DNA of 64,000 nt. Source: Thermanaerovibrio velox DSM 12556. GTDB lineage: Bacteria > Synergistota > Synergistia > Synergistales > Synergistaceae. The translations under genes and the position numbers were made by a program. The stretch is from assembly GCF_000237825.1 (NCBI RefSeq), contig NZ_CM001377.1, forward strand, positions 1,488,001-1,552,000, read 5' to 3'. This document shows positions 25,985 through 35,940 of this stretch, one piece after another (within the stretch, counting starts at the first letter, position 1; each line of letters starts with the position of its first letter). Below the pieces are notes generated by a model, which was given only the letters and a program-made list of their open reading frames with translations, was not told where the DNA came from and made no database searches.

Positions 25985-26954
25985 GGTGCTCGTGGTGGAG
26001 AGCACCGCTTCGGAAGGAAGGATAAGGGAACTGGAGGATTTCATGACCAGCCGCTGCGTACCCTGGCAGCTGGACCCTCTTTCCGCGGTGGAGTCGATAA
26101 CGGAGGAGTCCACCCTCATCATATTCATGGCCTCCGGGGACAAGCCAGCCATGAAGGTGTACTCCACGAACACCCCGCCGGAGGACCTTTTATGCCATCT
26201 CATAAACTCAAGGCTCTGCGAGGCGGTGGACAACGTGTGCACCGCCCCGGGGACCGCGGTCATGCGGCTCTTGGGGGACGTGGACAAGGCGGCTGCAAGG
26301 ATAGCCAAGGACCTTGGGGGGGAACTGGTGGACAGGCCCCACGCCCTGGCGTGCCCCGTCGGCACCAGGACCATCATATACTTCACCCAAAGCCCGCTGA
26401 ACAGGCCCCTCCGGATGGAGGAGCTGCATCCCCTTGCGGTTATGGTGGAACGCCCCTGCTCCGAGGTATTAGGGCGTCTTAAGGAGAACGCCATGGACTA
26501 CCTAAGCATGGCCATGGGTACCCCGGACTGGAACCACGTGGAGATCAAGATATACGACGCAGCGGGGAGATATGACCTGCACTACCAGAGGCTCATGGGG
26601 GCAATAGAGGGCTTGGACGCGGGGCTGGTCCTGTCCGAAGCCTGGGGGAGGGATCAGGCCTTCATACTCATGAGCGTGCCGGTCTACGTGGTTAGCCTCT
26701 TCACCCCCCTCCCCCCTTCGGAGGTGAAGGAGATCTGCACGGCCCTGGAGTACTCTCCGAAGGGGGATAGGTGGGTGGACCTGGACGTGATCCACCAGGG
26801 CAAGAAGGTTAGCTGGACGTCCATGGGACAAGGGAAGGGGGACACGAGGGACTCCTTGGGGCTCTCCCTCCGGGAGAAACTGCTGCCCCGCATGTCCCCC
26901 CAGGGGCTGAAAAGGCTTATGGAGGCGGAGTCCAAGCTTATGGAGAACCCGTGA
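25956..26954 (+). CDS. Unknown protein, cotranscribed with a metallophosphoesterase
   Basis: I do not recognise a family. The protein has about 332 residues, no signal peptide and no membrane helix. Notable segments are VLVVESTASEGRIRELEDFMTSRCVPWQLDPLSAVESI, MASGDKPAMKVYST, AVDNVCTAPGTAVMRLLGDVD and LACPVGTRTIIYFTQSPLNRP. The first half reads like a repeated alpha/beta domain. ATG at 25956 is preceded by GGAGGTGG; GTG at 25947 is too close. It begins inside the phosphoesterase gene and its end overlaps the convergent dipeptidase gene by 17 bp. Confidence 0.75.
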   Translation: MLSLVRGGPKVLVVESTASEGRIRELEDFMTSRCVPWQLDPLSAVESITEESTLIIFMASGDKPAMKVYSTNTPPEDLLCHLINSRLCEAVDNVCTAPGTAVMRLLGDVDKAAARIAKDLGGELVDRPHALACPVGTRTIIYFTQSPLNRPLRMEELHPLAVMVERPCSEVLGRLKENAMDYLSMAMGTPDWNHVEIKIYDAAGRYDLHYQRLMGAIEGLDAGLVLSEAWGRDQAFILMSVPVYVVSLFTPLPPSEVKEICTALEYSPKGDRWVDLDVIHQGKKVSWTSMGQGKGDTRDSLGLSLREKLLPRMSPQGLKRLMEAESKLMENP

Positions 26955-27921
26955 GGGCCCTTCGGATGACCCTCAGCGGGTTCTCCCAGAGAAGCTTTTC
27001 CGTCAGCCTTGCCCCCAGCCTGCCCGCAAGTACCTCCAGGGCATCCCTGGCCTCCCGGTGGCTCATGAAGAGGTCCTTGCGGACCCCTTGGTAGAAGCTC
27101 TCGAACCTGTCGCAGAGGTCCAACCCAAGGGCGCAGGCATCCTCCCCCGCCAGGTCCACCACCCGGGTTATGTGACGGTACATCCCCTCCACCGGGTCGT
27201 CGAAGCCCACGAAGGATCCGTGGGCGTTGAACCCCACAACGCCTCCCGAACGGCCCAGGGCCTCTATGTGCCGGTCCTCAAGGTTCCTTGGGTGGGGGCA
27301 AAGGGACCGGCAGTTTGAGTGGGAGGCCCAAATGAAAGCCCCCATCCTCAGCAGGTCCTCCACCCCAGGGTCGTTCAGATGGCTTACGTCCAGGGCGATG
27401 CCCTTTTCCATCGCTGCCCCCACAAGGGCCAACCCCCGGGAAGAAAGCCCGCCGGGGGAGAGAACCACGCCTTTGAGATCCGTCCCTTCCGCGAAGCCGT
27501 TCCTGCGGCTCCAGGTGAGCCCCATGGACGCAAGGCCGTGGTACCTGAAAAACCCCAGGAGCTCCTCTGCCCCCTCAAGGGGCTCCGCTCCCTCCATGGA
27601 GGGCACAAGGCCCAGGGTCCCGCTGGAAACACACCTCTCAAGCTGGTCAGCATCTCTGACCAGGGCAAAGGCCCCTTCCGCCTCCCTCTCCTCCTCCAAA
27701 AGGCACTGCAGCTGGAAGAGCGCCTCCTCCAAAGCCCTTGGTACCGATAGATCGTCCACGAACAGCGTAACCACCAGCAGCCTAAGGCCGCTATCGAGGA
27801 AGTCCCTGAGGAAGATCCTCCTTACAACGTCCCGCTCCCCCCGGCGGCGTCTTACCGCCAGGTCATAGGGAAGGTCACAGTGCATGTCCACCCATCTCAT
27901 GACATCGAACACCCCCAGCAT
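26938..27921 (-). CDS. Membrane dipeptidase (peptidase family M19)
   Basis: A zinc-dependent renal dipeptidase-type enzyme that cleaves dipeptides, often with a C-terminal D-amino acid. Motifs are VDMHCDLPYDLAVRRRRGERDV (HxD metal site), LGLVPSMEGAEPLEG (bridging Glu), LGLTWSRRNGFAEG, ALDVSHLND and IWASHSNCRSLCPHPRNLED. It has about 327 residues. ATG at 27921 follows GGAGGACC; ATG at 27900 (MRWVDMHCD) after GGGGTG is equally possible. It fits a peptide-fermenting lifestyle and has no clear operon partner. Confidence 0.9.
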   Translation of the reverse strand: MLGVFDVMRWVDMHCDLPYDLAVRRRRGERDVVRRIFLRDFLDSGLRLLVVTLFVDDLSVPRALEEALFQLQCLLEEEREAEGAFALVRDADQLERCVSSGTLGLVPSMEGAEPLEGAEELLGFFRYHGLASMGLTWSRRNGFAEGTDLKGVVLSPGGLSSRGLALVGAAMEKGIALDVSHLNDPGVEDLLRMGAFIWASHSNCRSLCPHPRNLEDRHIEALGRSGGVVGFNAHGSFVGFDDPVEGMYRHITRVVDLAGEDACALGLDLCDRFESFYQGVRKDLFMSHREARDALEVLAGRLGARLTEKLLWENPLRVIRRALTGSP

Positions 27922-28070
27922 GGTCCTCCAATGATAAACCCAGGGATACGTGGAATCCAATTGGCAATGGCATAACGGGAAGCCCCGGATGGGCCGAAAA
28001 ATAGAGAGCAAGGACGAGAATTAACCTAAACTGGATGGGACGAAGCCCTTAGAATAGGGGGTGGCAGGGG

Positions 28071-28457
28071 ATGACTAGACCATTAGCGCTTCTCAGCGGG
28101 CCGAAGGACGAGCGGCTGACCCTTCGCAAGGAGGCCGCGGAGGCGGAGGCGAAGGGAACTGAGGTAGGGAAGGAAGAAGGAACACCCCAGGATCCCATGG
28201 AGGAGGTCCGAAGGGCGGAGGAAAGGATCTACGCCTCCATGGACCGGGTGATGGTGACCCATCACAGGACGGTGCAGCGGTCCATGGAGGAGTACAAGCT
28301 GAAACTGAAGAAGAAGATCCTCGAGGCGGAGATCAAAAGGAGACGCGATCAGGACCAGGAACTGCTGAGCCTCGCGGTGGTGGAGGCTTTAAACCACAGG
28401 AACCTCTTAAAGGCCAAAGTTCTTAAGAGGAACGCGCCCCATGGCGGTAGGAGGTAA
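28071..28457 (+). CDS. Small charged coiled-coil protein, unknown
   Basis: A 128-residue hydrophilic protein not recognised as any family. After a Glu/Lys-rich, probably disordered start, residues 45-110 form a long amphipathic helix (PMEEVRRAEERIYASMDRVMV, then SMEEYKLKLKKKILEAEIKRRR), which suggests a coiled coil. ATG at 28071 follows AGGGGG nine bases upstream, supporting real expression. It overlaps the convergent aldolase gene by 35 bp. Confidence 0.6.
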   Translation: MTRPLALLSGPKDERLTLRKEAAEAEAKGTEVGKEEGTPQDPMEEVRRAEERIYASMDRVMVTHHRTVQRSMEEYKLKLKKKILEAEIKRRRDQDQELLSLAVVEALNHRNLLKAKVLKRNAPHGGRR

Positions 28458-29094
28458 ACCCCTCGAGGGCTTCCTTGAACTGTTCCCTGGAGAGGGTAGC
28501 TGGGGTGCCAACCGATCGGGCCCTCCAGTAGACCTCGCACAGGAACTCAAGGTTAACCGCCAGGTCAAAGGCCTCCTCCGGAGTCTCCCCCGCCACCACC
28601 GCCCCATGGTTGGCAAGCAGAACCCCTTTTACGCCGGAGGACATCGCCCTGGCGGCCTCGAGGGCAAGCTCCTGGGAGCCGAAGGGCCTGTAGGGCACCA
28701 CCGGTATGTACTCATCCCCAAAGGCCGCGAGGTAGTAGTGAACCGCTGGCACCTCCCACTTAAGGCACGCCAACGTGGCGGCGAACCTTGAATGGGTGTG
28801 GAAAACCGCACCGACCTTAGGGTTAGCCTTTAATATCTCAAGGTGCATCCTCCACTCGCTGGAGGGCTTTCCCCCCTTCAGGTGTCGGCCCTCCATGTCC
28901 AAAACCGCCACGTCATCGGCCCTAAGGGCCCCGCAAGGGAAACCGGAGGGCTTGAGGGCCCAAAGCCCATCACCGCAGCGCACCGACAGGTTCCCTCCGG
29001 TGCCGAACACAAGCCCCCGCTGCTCCAAGAGCGTCCCATACCTCACCACCGCATCCCTAGCTAGATCTAAATCCAAAGGGCACTTACCCCCCAT
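28423..29094 (-). CDS. Class II aldolase/adducin family protein (fuculose-phosphate aldolase-like)
   Basis: A zinc-dependent sugar-phosphate aldolase or ribulose-phosphate epimerase-type protein with about 223 residues. Family motifs are GLVFGTGGNLSVRCGDGLWALKPSG, EWRMHLEILKANPKVGAVFHTHSRFAATLA (metal His pair) and LLANHGAVVAGETPEEAFDLAVNLE (third His). This pattern fits L-fuculose-1-phosphate aldolase relatives, but the sugar cannot be fixed. ATG at 29094 has GGGGGTG at good spacing; ATG at 29100 is an alternative. No sugar operon surrounds it. Confidence 0.9.
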   Translation of the reverse strand: MGGKCPLDLDLARDAVVRYGTLLEQRGLVFGTGGNLSVRCGDGLWALKPSGFPCGALRADDVAVLDMEGRHLKGGKPSSEWRMHLEILKANPKVGAVFHTHSRFAATLACLKWEVPAVHYYLAAFGDEYIPVVPYRPFGSQELALEAARAMSSGVKGVLLANHGAVVAGETPEEAFDLAVNLEFLCEVYWRARSVGTPATLSREQFKEALEGFTSYRHGARSS

Positions 29095-29236
29095 GGTCAT
29101 CACCCCCGGAGGAATCAACCACAAAAACCGGTGGTTTGCAAGACCCCCAAGGGCCCTTAGCCGGCCGCCATATCCGATTGATGAAAGCAGCACAAGGGAT
29201 GAGCATTTTTTGATTTATGTAAGGATATTGTATCCA

Positions 29237-29265
29237 TCGACACCCCTAATAAGGGATAATATAAT
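29237..29265 (+). promoter_or_regulatory. Strong predicted promoter of the first chemoreceptor gene
   Basis: TCGACA (29237-29242), a 17-bp spacer and a perfect TATAAT (29260-29265), about 55 bp before the ATG at 29320. The surrounding 100 bp is AT-rich. Confidence 0.65.
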
Positions 29266-29319
29266 CATACTTGTCAATTATATAAGTTAAAAACATTACA
29301 AAAAGGAGATGGTACCTCC

Positions 29320-31401
29320 ATGAGGCTTAAGGACTTCTCCCTGGCCCGGAAGATGTTTTTTCTGGCAGCGGGAGTGACGGGACTTCTCGCGGCGATGATC
29401 CTCACGGTGGCGCACCAAAGCTACTCCATGTTCAACCAGCAGGTTAACTCCCTGGGAATGGAGCTCATCAAGTCCAGGGCGGATGAGGTGGACCGGTATT
29501 TCGACGGCATATGGGGCATAGTCAACACCTCCGCAGGCACCGCTCAGCACCTCATTGAGTCCGAGGGTAAGACCCAGGACAGCGACCTTGAGCCCTCCTT
29601 CGGCGCCATATACGACAAGGTCAAGGCGGACCCGAACATACTGGACGTGTACATGGGCCTTGAGTCCTCCGGGAAGCTCGCCAGCGGCTCCCACTGGGAG
29701 GAACCCCAGGACTACGACTCGCGGAAACGCCCCTGGTACGAGGACGTGCTCAAGGCCAACGGGCCAGTCATAACCGAGCCCTACGTGGACCCGGACACCA
29801 AGGAAGTGGTCATAACCCTGGCGGTCCCGGTAAAGGGCAAGGACGGCAGGATGTTGGGGGTTGTGGCGGCGGACCTCATGCTCAAGAGCCTTTCCGAGAC
29901 CATCACGTCCTACACCATCCTAGGCAAGGGCAACGGTTTCCTAACCACCTCCCAAGGGACGCTGGTGTGCGACCCCAACAAGGACCTGATCATGAAGGAG
30001 AACATAACAAAGGCCAGCTCCATGATAACCCCGGAGCTTGCGGAGGCGGGTCGGAAGATGATCTCCGGTGGCCTGGGCTTCGTGGACTACAAGTTCCAGG
30101 GGGAGGGCCGCAGGACCTTCTACGCCCCCACCAAGTCCGGTTTCATCCTGGGGGTGGTCTTCCCATCCTCGGAGCTCAACGCCATGGTCAGGAGCCTTGC
30201 TATGCGGCAGCTGGTGATGGGGATCTTCACGCTGGTCCTGGTGGCGGGGATGCTTTGGGGGCTTTCCAAGAGCATCGTGGAGCCCGTGCGCCGGATAACC
30301 CGGGCGCTTGCCAAGCTTGGGTCCTTGGACCTCACCAGGGATCCGGAGGAGGATTGGCTCAAGGAGGCAGGCAGGTCCAACACCGAGGTGGGACAGATGG
30401 CGTTGAGCGCCGTAACGCTTCAGGAGGCCTTGAGGCACGCCATAGGGGACATAGCCCAGGAGTCGGACCGGGCGGCGTCGGCGGCGGAGAACCTGGCGGC
30501 CCTGTCGGAGGAGCAGGTGGCGTCGGTGGAGGAGATAAAGGCCTCCATAGACCAGGTGGCGTCCTTGATGGAGTCCAACTCCGCGGCGCTGCAGGAGACC
30601 AACGCGGGGATAGAGGAAGTATCGAGCGGCGCCCAGCAGGCGGCGAACTCCGCCACGGACGGAGCGGAGGCGGCGTCTAGGATGTCGGTTCTTTCGGAGC
30701 AGACGGTGCGCCAGGTGGAGGAAGTGGTGAAGGCCATAGCGGGTGTTGGGGAGGAGTCCCAGAGGACCTTCGACCGGATCCAGAAGGTGGCGGAGTCCGT
30801 GAGCTCCATATCTGGTTTTGTGAACACCATAAGGTCCATAGCGGACCAGACGAACCTTTTGGCGCTGAACGCGGCGATAGAGGCGGCTCGTGCGGGCGAG
30901 GCGGGCCGTGGTTTTGCGGTGGTGGCGGAGGAGGTTCGCAAGCTGGCGGAGGAGTCCGCCATGGCGGCGAAGGAGGTAGAGGACCTCATAGCGCCGCTGC
31001 AGGCGAACACCGAGGAGTCCCTGAGGGCCACGGAGCAGTCGAAGAGGTCCATGGAGGACACGGTGCGCCGGGCCCACGAGGCGATGGACCGTCTGTCGGA
31101 GGTTCTAGATCAGATAAAGGTGATAAACGACGCCATGCAGAACATAGCGGCCACGTCGGAGGAGCAGGCGGCGGCGGCGCAGGAGATAGCCCAGGGTATA
31201 GACAACGCCACCCAGGGGACCATAAACGTGGTGAACACCGTGGAGGTTATCCGGCACTCCACGGAGGAGACCGCGAGGGCCAGCGAGGCGGTGGCCCAGG
31301 AGGCCCAGACCTTGAGCCACACGGCGGACAAGCTGAAGGGTTTGGTGTCCAAGTTCCGGTACGGCGAGGCGGGCTTGAGCCTAGGACCGGGCAAGCTCTA
31401 G
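29320..31401 (+). CDS. Methyl-accepting chemotaxis protein with amino-acid-type dCache domain
   Basis: A transmembrane chemoreceptor with 693 residues. An N-terminal helix (about 12-32) leads into a periplasmic dCache_1 domain, a second helix near 290-310 and a HAMP region ([21 protein letters not shown]). The cytoplasmic signalling hairpin tip is [43 protein letters not shown]. The ligand pocket keeps Tyr132, Arg137, Trp139, Tyr140, Tyr155 and an Asp near 185 with the spacing of amino-acid-binding dCache domains, so an amino acid ligand is likely. No che gene is adjacent. Confidence 0.95.
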   Translation: MRLKDFSLARKMFFLAAGVTGLLAAMILTVAHQSYSMFNQQVNSLGMELIKSRADEVDRYFDGIWGIVNTSAGTAQHLIESEGKTQDSDLEPSFGAIYDKVKADPNILDVYMGLESSGKLASGSHWEEPQDYDSRKRPWYEDVLKANGPVITEPYVDPDTKEVVITLAVPVKGKDGRMLGVVAADLMLKSLSETITSYTILGKGNGFLTTSQGTLVCDPNKDLIMKENITKASSMITPELAEAGRKMISGGLGFVDYKFQGEGRRTFYAPTKSGFILGVVFPSSELNAMVRSLAMRQLVMGIFTLVLVAGMLWGLSKSIVEPVRRITRALAKLGSLDLTRDPEEDWLKEAGRSNTEVGQMALSAVTLQEALRHAIGDIAQESDRAASAAENLAALSEEQVASVEEIKASIDQVASLMESNSAALQETNAGIEEVSSGAQQAANSATDGAEAASRMSVLSEQTVRQVEEVVKAIAGVGEESQRTFDRIQKVAESVSSISGFVNTIRSIADQTNLLALNAAIEAARAGEAGRGFAVVAEEVRKLAEESAMAAKEVEDLIAPLQANTEESLRATEQSKRSMEDTVRRAHEAMDRLSEVLDQIKVINDAMQNIAATSEEQAAAAQEIAQGIDNATQGTINVVNTVEVIRHSTEETARASEAVAQEAQTLSHTADKLKGLVSKFRYGEAGLSLGPGKL

Positions 31402-31435
31402 CGCTATCCGAAACGCGAGGTATCTGGAGATAGCC

Positions 31436-31465
31436 GCAAGGGAGGGGCCTTTTTCCCTCCCTTGC
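31436..31465. terminator. Hairpin between convergent chemoreceptor and MFS genes
   Basis: GCAAGGGAGGG (31436-31446) pairs perfectly with CCCTCCCTTGC (31455-31465) around a T-rich 8-base loop. There is no T-tract after the stem on the + strand, so it may act as a bidirectional or Rho-assisted terminator. Confidence 0.5.
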
Positions 31466-31511
31466 CCGGAACGCAGGGGACAAGATCTGCGGTACCTGAA
31501 ATCAGCAGGGA

Positions 31512-32705
31512 TCAGGGAACCACCACATCCCGTCCTCTAAGGGCGAACCATACAGTCCCAAGGGCACCGAATGCACCAGCAACCGCAAAGTTTACAACCG
31601 GTGATAGGGCGAACAGGGCAGGGGACAGGAAGGCCGCTATGGAAACCACCACGTCCCTCATAAGGTAATAAGCGCCGAAGGCGGATCCCTTAGCCTCATC
31701 CGGGGCCAGGTCCATGATGAGGGCTTTCCTTGTGGGCTCCCCGAACTCCTTAAGGCCCCGGACGACAAAGGCCAACGCAAACGGCCAAAACCCACGGCAG
31801 AACGGCAGCATCAAGGGGAATGCGGTAAAGAAGCAGAAGGTCATGAGAACAAAGGGTTTCTTCCCATACTTGTCAGCCATGGCAGCCACGGGGACATAGA
31901 CCAAGACAGCCACAGCCATCTCTATAGCGGTGAGCACGCCAAATTGAACCGCCGAAACTCCCCTGCTCATTGCCCAGAGCACCACAAAAGGATAGGGTAT
32001 CTGTTCGGCAAAGCGTATGAGTACATCGGATACGAGAAGCATCCTAAGGTCCCCCCTTATGAGAGACAGGGACTCCCGAACCCCCATCTGTCCCCTATCG
32101 GTCTGGGACTCGGGAGGGACCATCCTCCAAAGGAAGCCCACCGATAAGACCCCCATGACCGCCGCAGCCCCAAGGGCGGTCCTTATGCCCGCCACTTCCC
32201 CCATGTGGGATATGAGGTATCCCCCTATTATGGGTCCCAGCGCCATGGGGATTCGCCTTACCAGGGAGTGCATGGACACCCCCATGACCCTTTTGGACTT
32301 GGGGACCGACTGGCCTATCAGATCCATCATGGCGGGCAGAGTGACCGCGGTCCAGGATATGAAGAAAACCGCTCCCAACAGGACCCCCCACCAGGTTCCA
32401 AGCCATATCACCAACAGGTAGCCGAAAACCGCCCAGAGGGAGAAGAACACCAGCGCCCCTTTAGGCCCGATCCTGTGGCTCAAAATACCCCCCGGGAGTG
32501 AATAAAGGGCGGACAGGAGGTTGTCCATGCCGTTCAGAAAACCGACTGACCACAAGGAACCGCCAATGGCCATGAGATAAACCGGCAGAAACCTTTCGGA
32601 CATCTTCTCCCCCATGCCCATGAGCACCACCATCACCAAAGCAGCTCCAGTTGATCTGTTTATAGCAAGGAAACCAAGGATCCTCGACAAACAAGACACC
32701 CCCAT
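31512..32705 (-). CDS. Major facilitator superfamily transporter
   Basis: A 12-helix permease with 397 residues. MFS signals include LSHRIGPKGALVFFSLWAVFGYL (motif A region, helices 2-3) and its repeat MADKYGKKPFVLMTFCFFTAFPLML between helices 8 and 9. The sequence is closest in look to uncharacterised drug/metabolite efflux MFS proteins; the substrate is unknown. ATG at 32705 with GGGCGG upstream. It is a single-gene unit. Confidence 0.9.
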   Translation of the reverse strand: MGVSCLSRILGFLAINRSTGAALVMVVLMGMGEKMSERFLPVYLMAIGGSLWSVGFLNGMDNLLSALYSLPGGILSHRIGPKGALVFFSLWAVFGYLLVIWLGTWWGVLLGAVFFISWTAVTLPAMMDLIGQSVPKSKRVMGVSMHSLVRRIPMALGPIIGGYLISHMGEVAGIRTALGAAAVMGVLSVGFLWRMVPPESQTDRGQMGVRESLSLIRGDLRMLLVSDVLIRFAEQIPYPFVVLWAMSRGVSAVQFGVLTAIEMAVAVLVYVPVAAMADKYGKKPFVLMTFCFFTAFPLMLPFCRGFWPFALAFVVRGLKEFGEPTRKALIMDLAPDEAKGSAFGAYYLMRDVVVSIAAFLSPALFALSPVVNFAVAGAFGALGTVWFALRGRDVVVP

Positions 32706-32848
32706 CCGCCCAACCCATAGGCTAAAGCCGATTAAATTGCCCCCATGATAACAGCAGGGCTGCGAAACTTCATTGTATATAGGTTAAGCCCATACCCCGC
32801 CAGGACAGCGAAGCTCAGGCGCGGGGAGCTTGGAGCCTTGCGCAATGG

Positions 32849-32875
32849 AAAGACCCCGTCCTTCCGGACGGGGTC
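32849..32875 (-). terminator. Probable terminator of the enolase gene
   Basis: A perfect 10-bp stem, GACCCCGTCC (32852-32861) and GGACGGGGTC (32866-32875), closes a TTCC loop 69 bp after the enolase stop. On the minus strand only TTT follows, so the U-tract is short. Confidence 0.65.
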
Positions 32876-32943
32876 AGACAAGATTACAGCGGAGATCAAG
32901 GGCAAGGGCCCCGCTTGGAAGACTACTAAGGCCTGTTCAAAAG

Positions 32944-34284
<1,341 letters not shown>

Positions 34285-34424
34285 TTAGTTCACCCGACTT
34301 CACACCACCGGGCGACCCTAAAAATATAGTACATAAATGGGGTTTTTAAAAGCCTTTAACCCATTTCTCATCCCTTATGCACATCCCCTTGAAAGGATCA
34401 CCCTCGATCCCTGGGAAGACATGC

Positions 34425-34454
34425 AAAAAGGGCGGGAGCCCTGCGGCCCCGCCC
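34425..34454 (-). terminator. Intrinsic terminator of the glutamate dehydrogenase gene
   Basis: Arms GGGCGGG (34430-34436) and CCCGCCC (34448-34454) with an 11-base loop. On the minus strand the stem is followed by TTTTT (34429-34425). It lies 32 bp after the gdhA stop. Confidence 0.8.
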
Positions 34455-34485
34455 CGATGGAGTTCAAACCGGTCCCGTTCAGGAC

Positions 34486-35760
34486 TTAGAGGAAGACACC
34501 CCGCATCTTGACCGCATCGGCCACCCGCTTGATGGCCACCATGAAGGCACCCTTCCTCATGGGCACGTTGTGCTCCTTGCTGTAGTTCCAGACCCTCCAG
34601 AAGTTGTCCGCCATCAGGGTGAGGAGCCGCTGGTTGTACTCCTCCTCGGTCCAGAAGAAGCCCATGAGGTCCTGAACCCACTCGAAGTAGGAGCCCACCA
34701 CGCCGCCGGCGTTGGCCAGGAAGTCGGGGACCACGATGACATCCTTCGGAAGCGCCGCGTCACCCTCGGGGGTAACCGGGCCGTTGGCACCCTCCACTAT
34801 GAACTTGGCCTTGATCTTGTGGGCGTTATCCCCGTGAATGGCACCCTCAAGGGCGCAGGGGCAGAGCACGTCCGCATCGAGGTAGAGGATGTCCTCTCCG
34901 GGCAGCTTCTGAAGCCCCGGCTGGTCGTAACCCTCCAGGAGATGCTTGGGGTGATTGGTCACGTAGTCGAAGGCCTTCTGGATATCGATGCCGTCGGGGC
35001 AGTAGTAGCCGCCGGTGATGTCGCTTATGGCCACCACCTTGGCACCCATCTCGACCAGGGTGAGGGCGCAGTAGGTGCCCACGTTGCCGAAGCCCTGTAT
35101 TATGGCGGTGGAACCCTTGACGTCCCTGCCCGCCGCCTTCAGGACCTCGCGCACGCAGGTGGCCACGCCGCGGCCCGTGGCCTGGGTACGACCCTTGGAA
35201 CCCCAGAGGGAAACGGGCTTACCGGTGAAGATGGCGGGCTCCAGCCGGTTCCTCATCTTGCTGATGGTGTCCATGAGCCAAACCATCTCCTGGCCGCCGG
35301 TGTTCACGTCCGGGGCGGGCACGTCGGTCCAAGCACCCACCAGGGGCTCTATGCGGGCCGCAAAGGTCCGGGTGATGCGCTCCTTCTCAGCGGTGGAGAG
35401 CTCCAGTGGGTTGCAGGCCACACCACCCTTGCCGCCGCCGTAGGGGATTCCAGCCAAAGAGCACTTCCAGGCCATGAGACAGGCCAAAGCCTCGCACTCC
35501 TCCAAGGTCACATCCGGGTGGAACCTGAGCCCACCCTTGGCGGGACCCAAAGCGGTGGAGTACTGAACCCGGTAACCCTCGAACACCTTGACGGTGCCGT
35601 CGTCCATGGTGACCGGGATGGAAACGCAAAGCTTACGCTCCGCCCTGCTCAGTATCTCGATGAGCCCGTCCTCCAGCCCCATCTCCTCCGTGGCGGCATA
35701 GAAGTTCTTGAGGGCCGTGTCGAGCAATACGTTGCTGGAAGTCCTCTTTGTAACAGCCAT
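34486..35760 (-). CDS. gdhA: Glu/Leu/Phe/Val dehydrogenase, probably glutamate dehydrogenase
   Basis: Oxidatively deaminates glutamate to 2-oxoglutarate, the central step of amino-acid fermentation. The 424 residues include GPAKGGLRFHPDVTLEECEALA, the catalytic Lys in CSLAGIPYGGGKGGV, DVPAPDVNTGGQEMVWLMD, the cofactor fold STAIIQGFGNVGTYCALTLVEMG and VEGANGPVTPEGD. This is the hexameric, thermophile-type GDH. ATG at 35760 is preceded by AAGGAGGG. A dyad lies in its leader and a terminator follows. Confidence 0.95.
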   Translation of the reverse strand: MAVTKRTSSNVLLDTALKNFYAATEEMGLEDGLIEILSRAERKLCVSIPVTMDDGTVKVFEGYRVQYSTALGPAKGGLRFHPDVTLEECEALACLMAWKCSLAGIPYGGGKGGVACNPLELSTAEKERITRTFAARIEPLVGAWTDVPAPDVNTGGQEMVWLMDTISKMRNRLEPAIFTGKPVSLWGSKGRTQATGRGVATCVREVLKAAGRDVKGSTAIIQGFGNVGTYCALTLVEMGAKVVAISDITGGYYCPDGIDIQKAFDYVTNHPKHLLEGYDQPGLQKLPGEDILYLDADVLCPCALEGAIHGDNAHKIKAKFIVEGANGPVTPEGDAALPKDVIVVPDFLANAGGVVGSYFEWVQDLMGFFWTEEEYNQRLLTLMADNFWRVWNYSKEHNVPMRKGAFMVAIKRVADAVKMRGVFL

Positions 35761-35816
35761 TCCGAATCCCTCCTTATTTTTTTAGGCCTAAGGCCATGAA
35801 GGAACCCAACCTAAAA

Positions 35817-35841
35817 GGTTTGTGAACTAATCTCACAAACC
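35817..35841 (-). promoter_or_regulatory. Perfect 9-bp inverted repeat in the gdhA leader, probable operator
   Basis: GGTTTGTGA (35817-35825) and TCACAAACC (35833-35841) are separated by 7 bp. On the minus strand it lies a few bases after a possible promoter (TTTACG, 17 bp, TAGAAT), where a bound repressor would block initiation. The core TTGTGA-N7-TCACAA resembles Rex and CRP/FNR sites, which have a 6-bp gap, so the regulator may be of that type; this is inference. Confidence 0.6.
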
Positions 35842-35940
35842 CCGTGGATATTCTATTCCAACCACCCTGTTCCGTAAAGAGTCAAACGGGACTGATTTTT
35901 TAGAAAAAATAAGAACACATTCTAAATATGAATAACACTT

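Noticed and set aside
29941-31077. A 378-codon open frame on the minus strand inside the first chemoreceptor gene
   Set aside because: Arg/His/Leu-rich antisense of a clear chemoreceptor; no motif.
34570-35799. A 409-codon open frame opposite gdhA
   Set aside because: The minus-strand glutamate dehydrogenase is unmistakable; the + frame is its complement with no similarity to a family.
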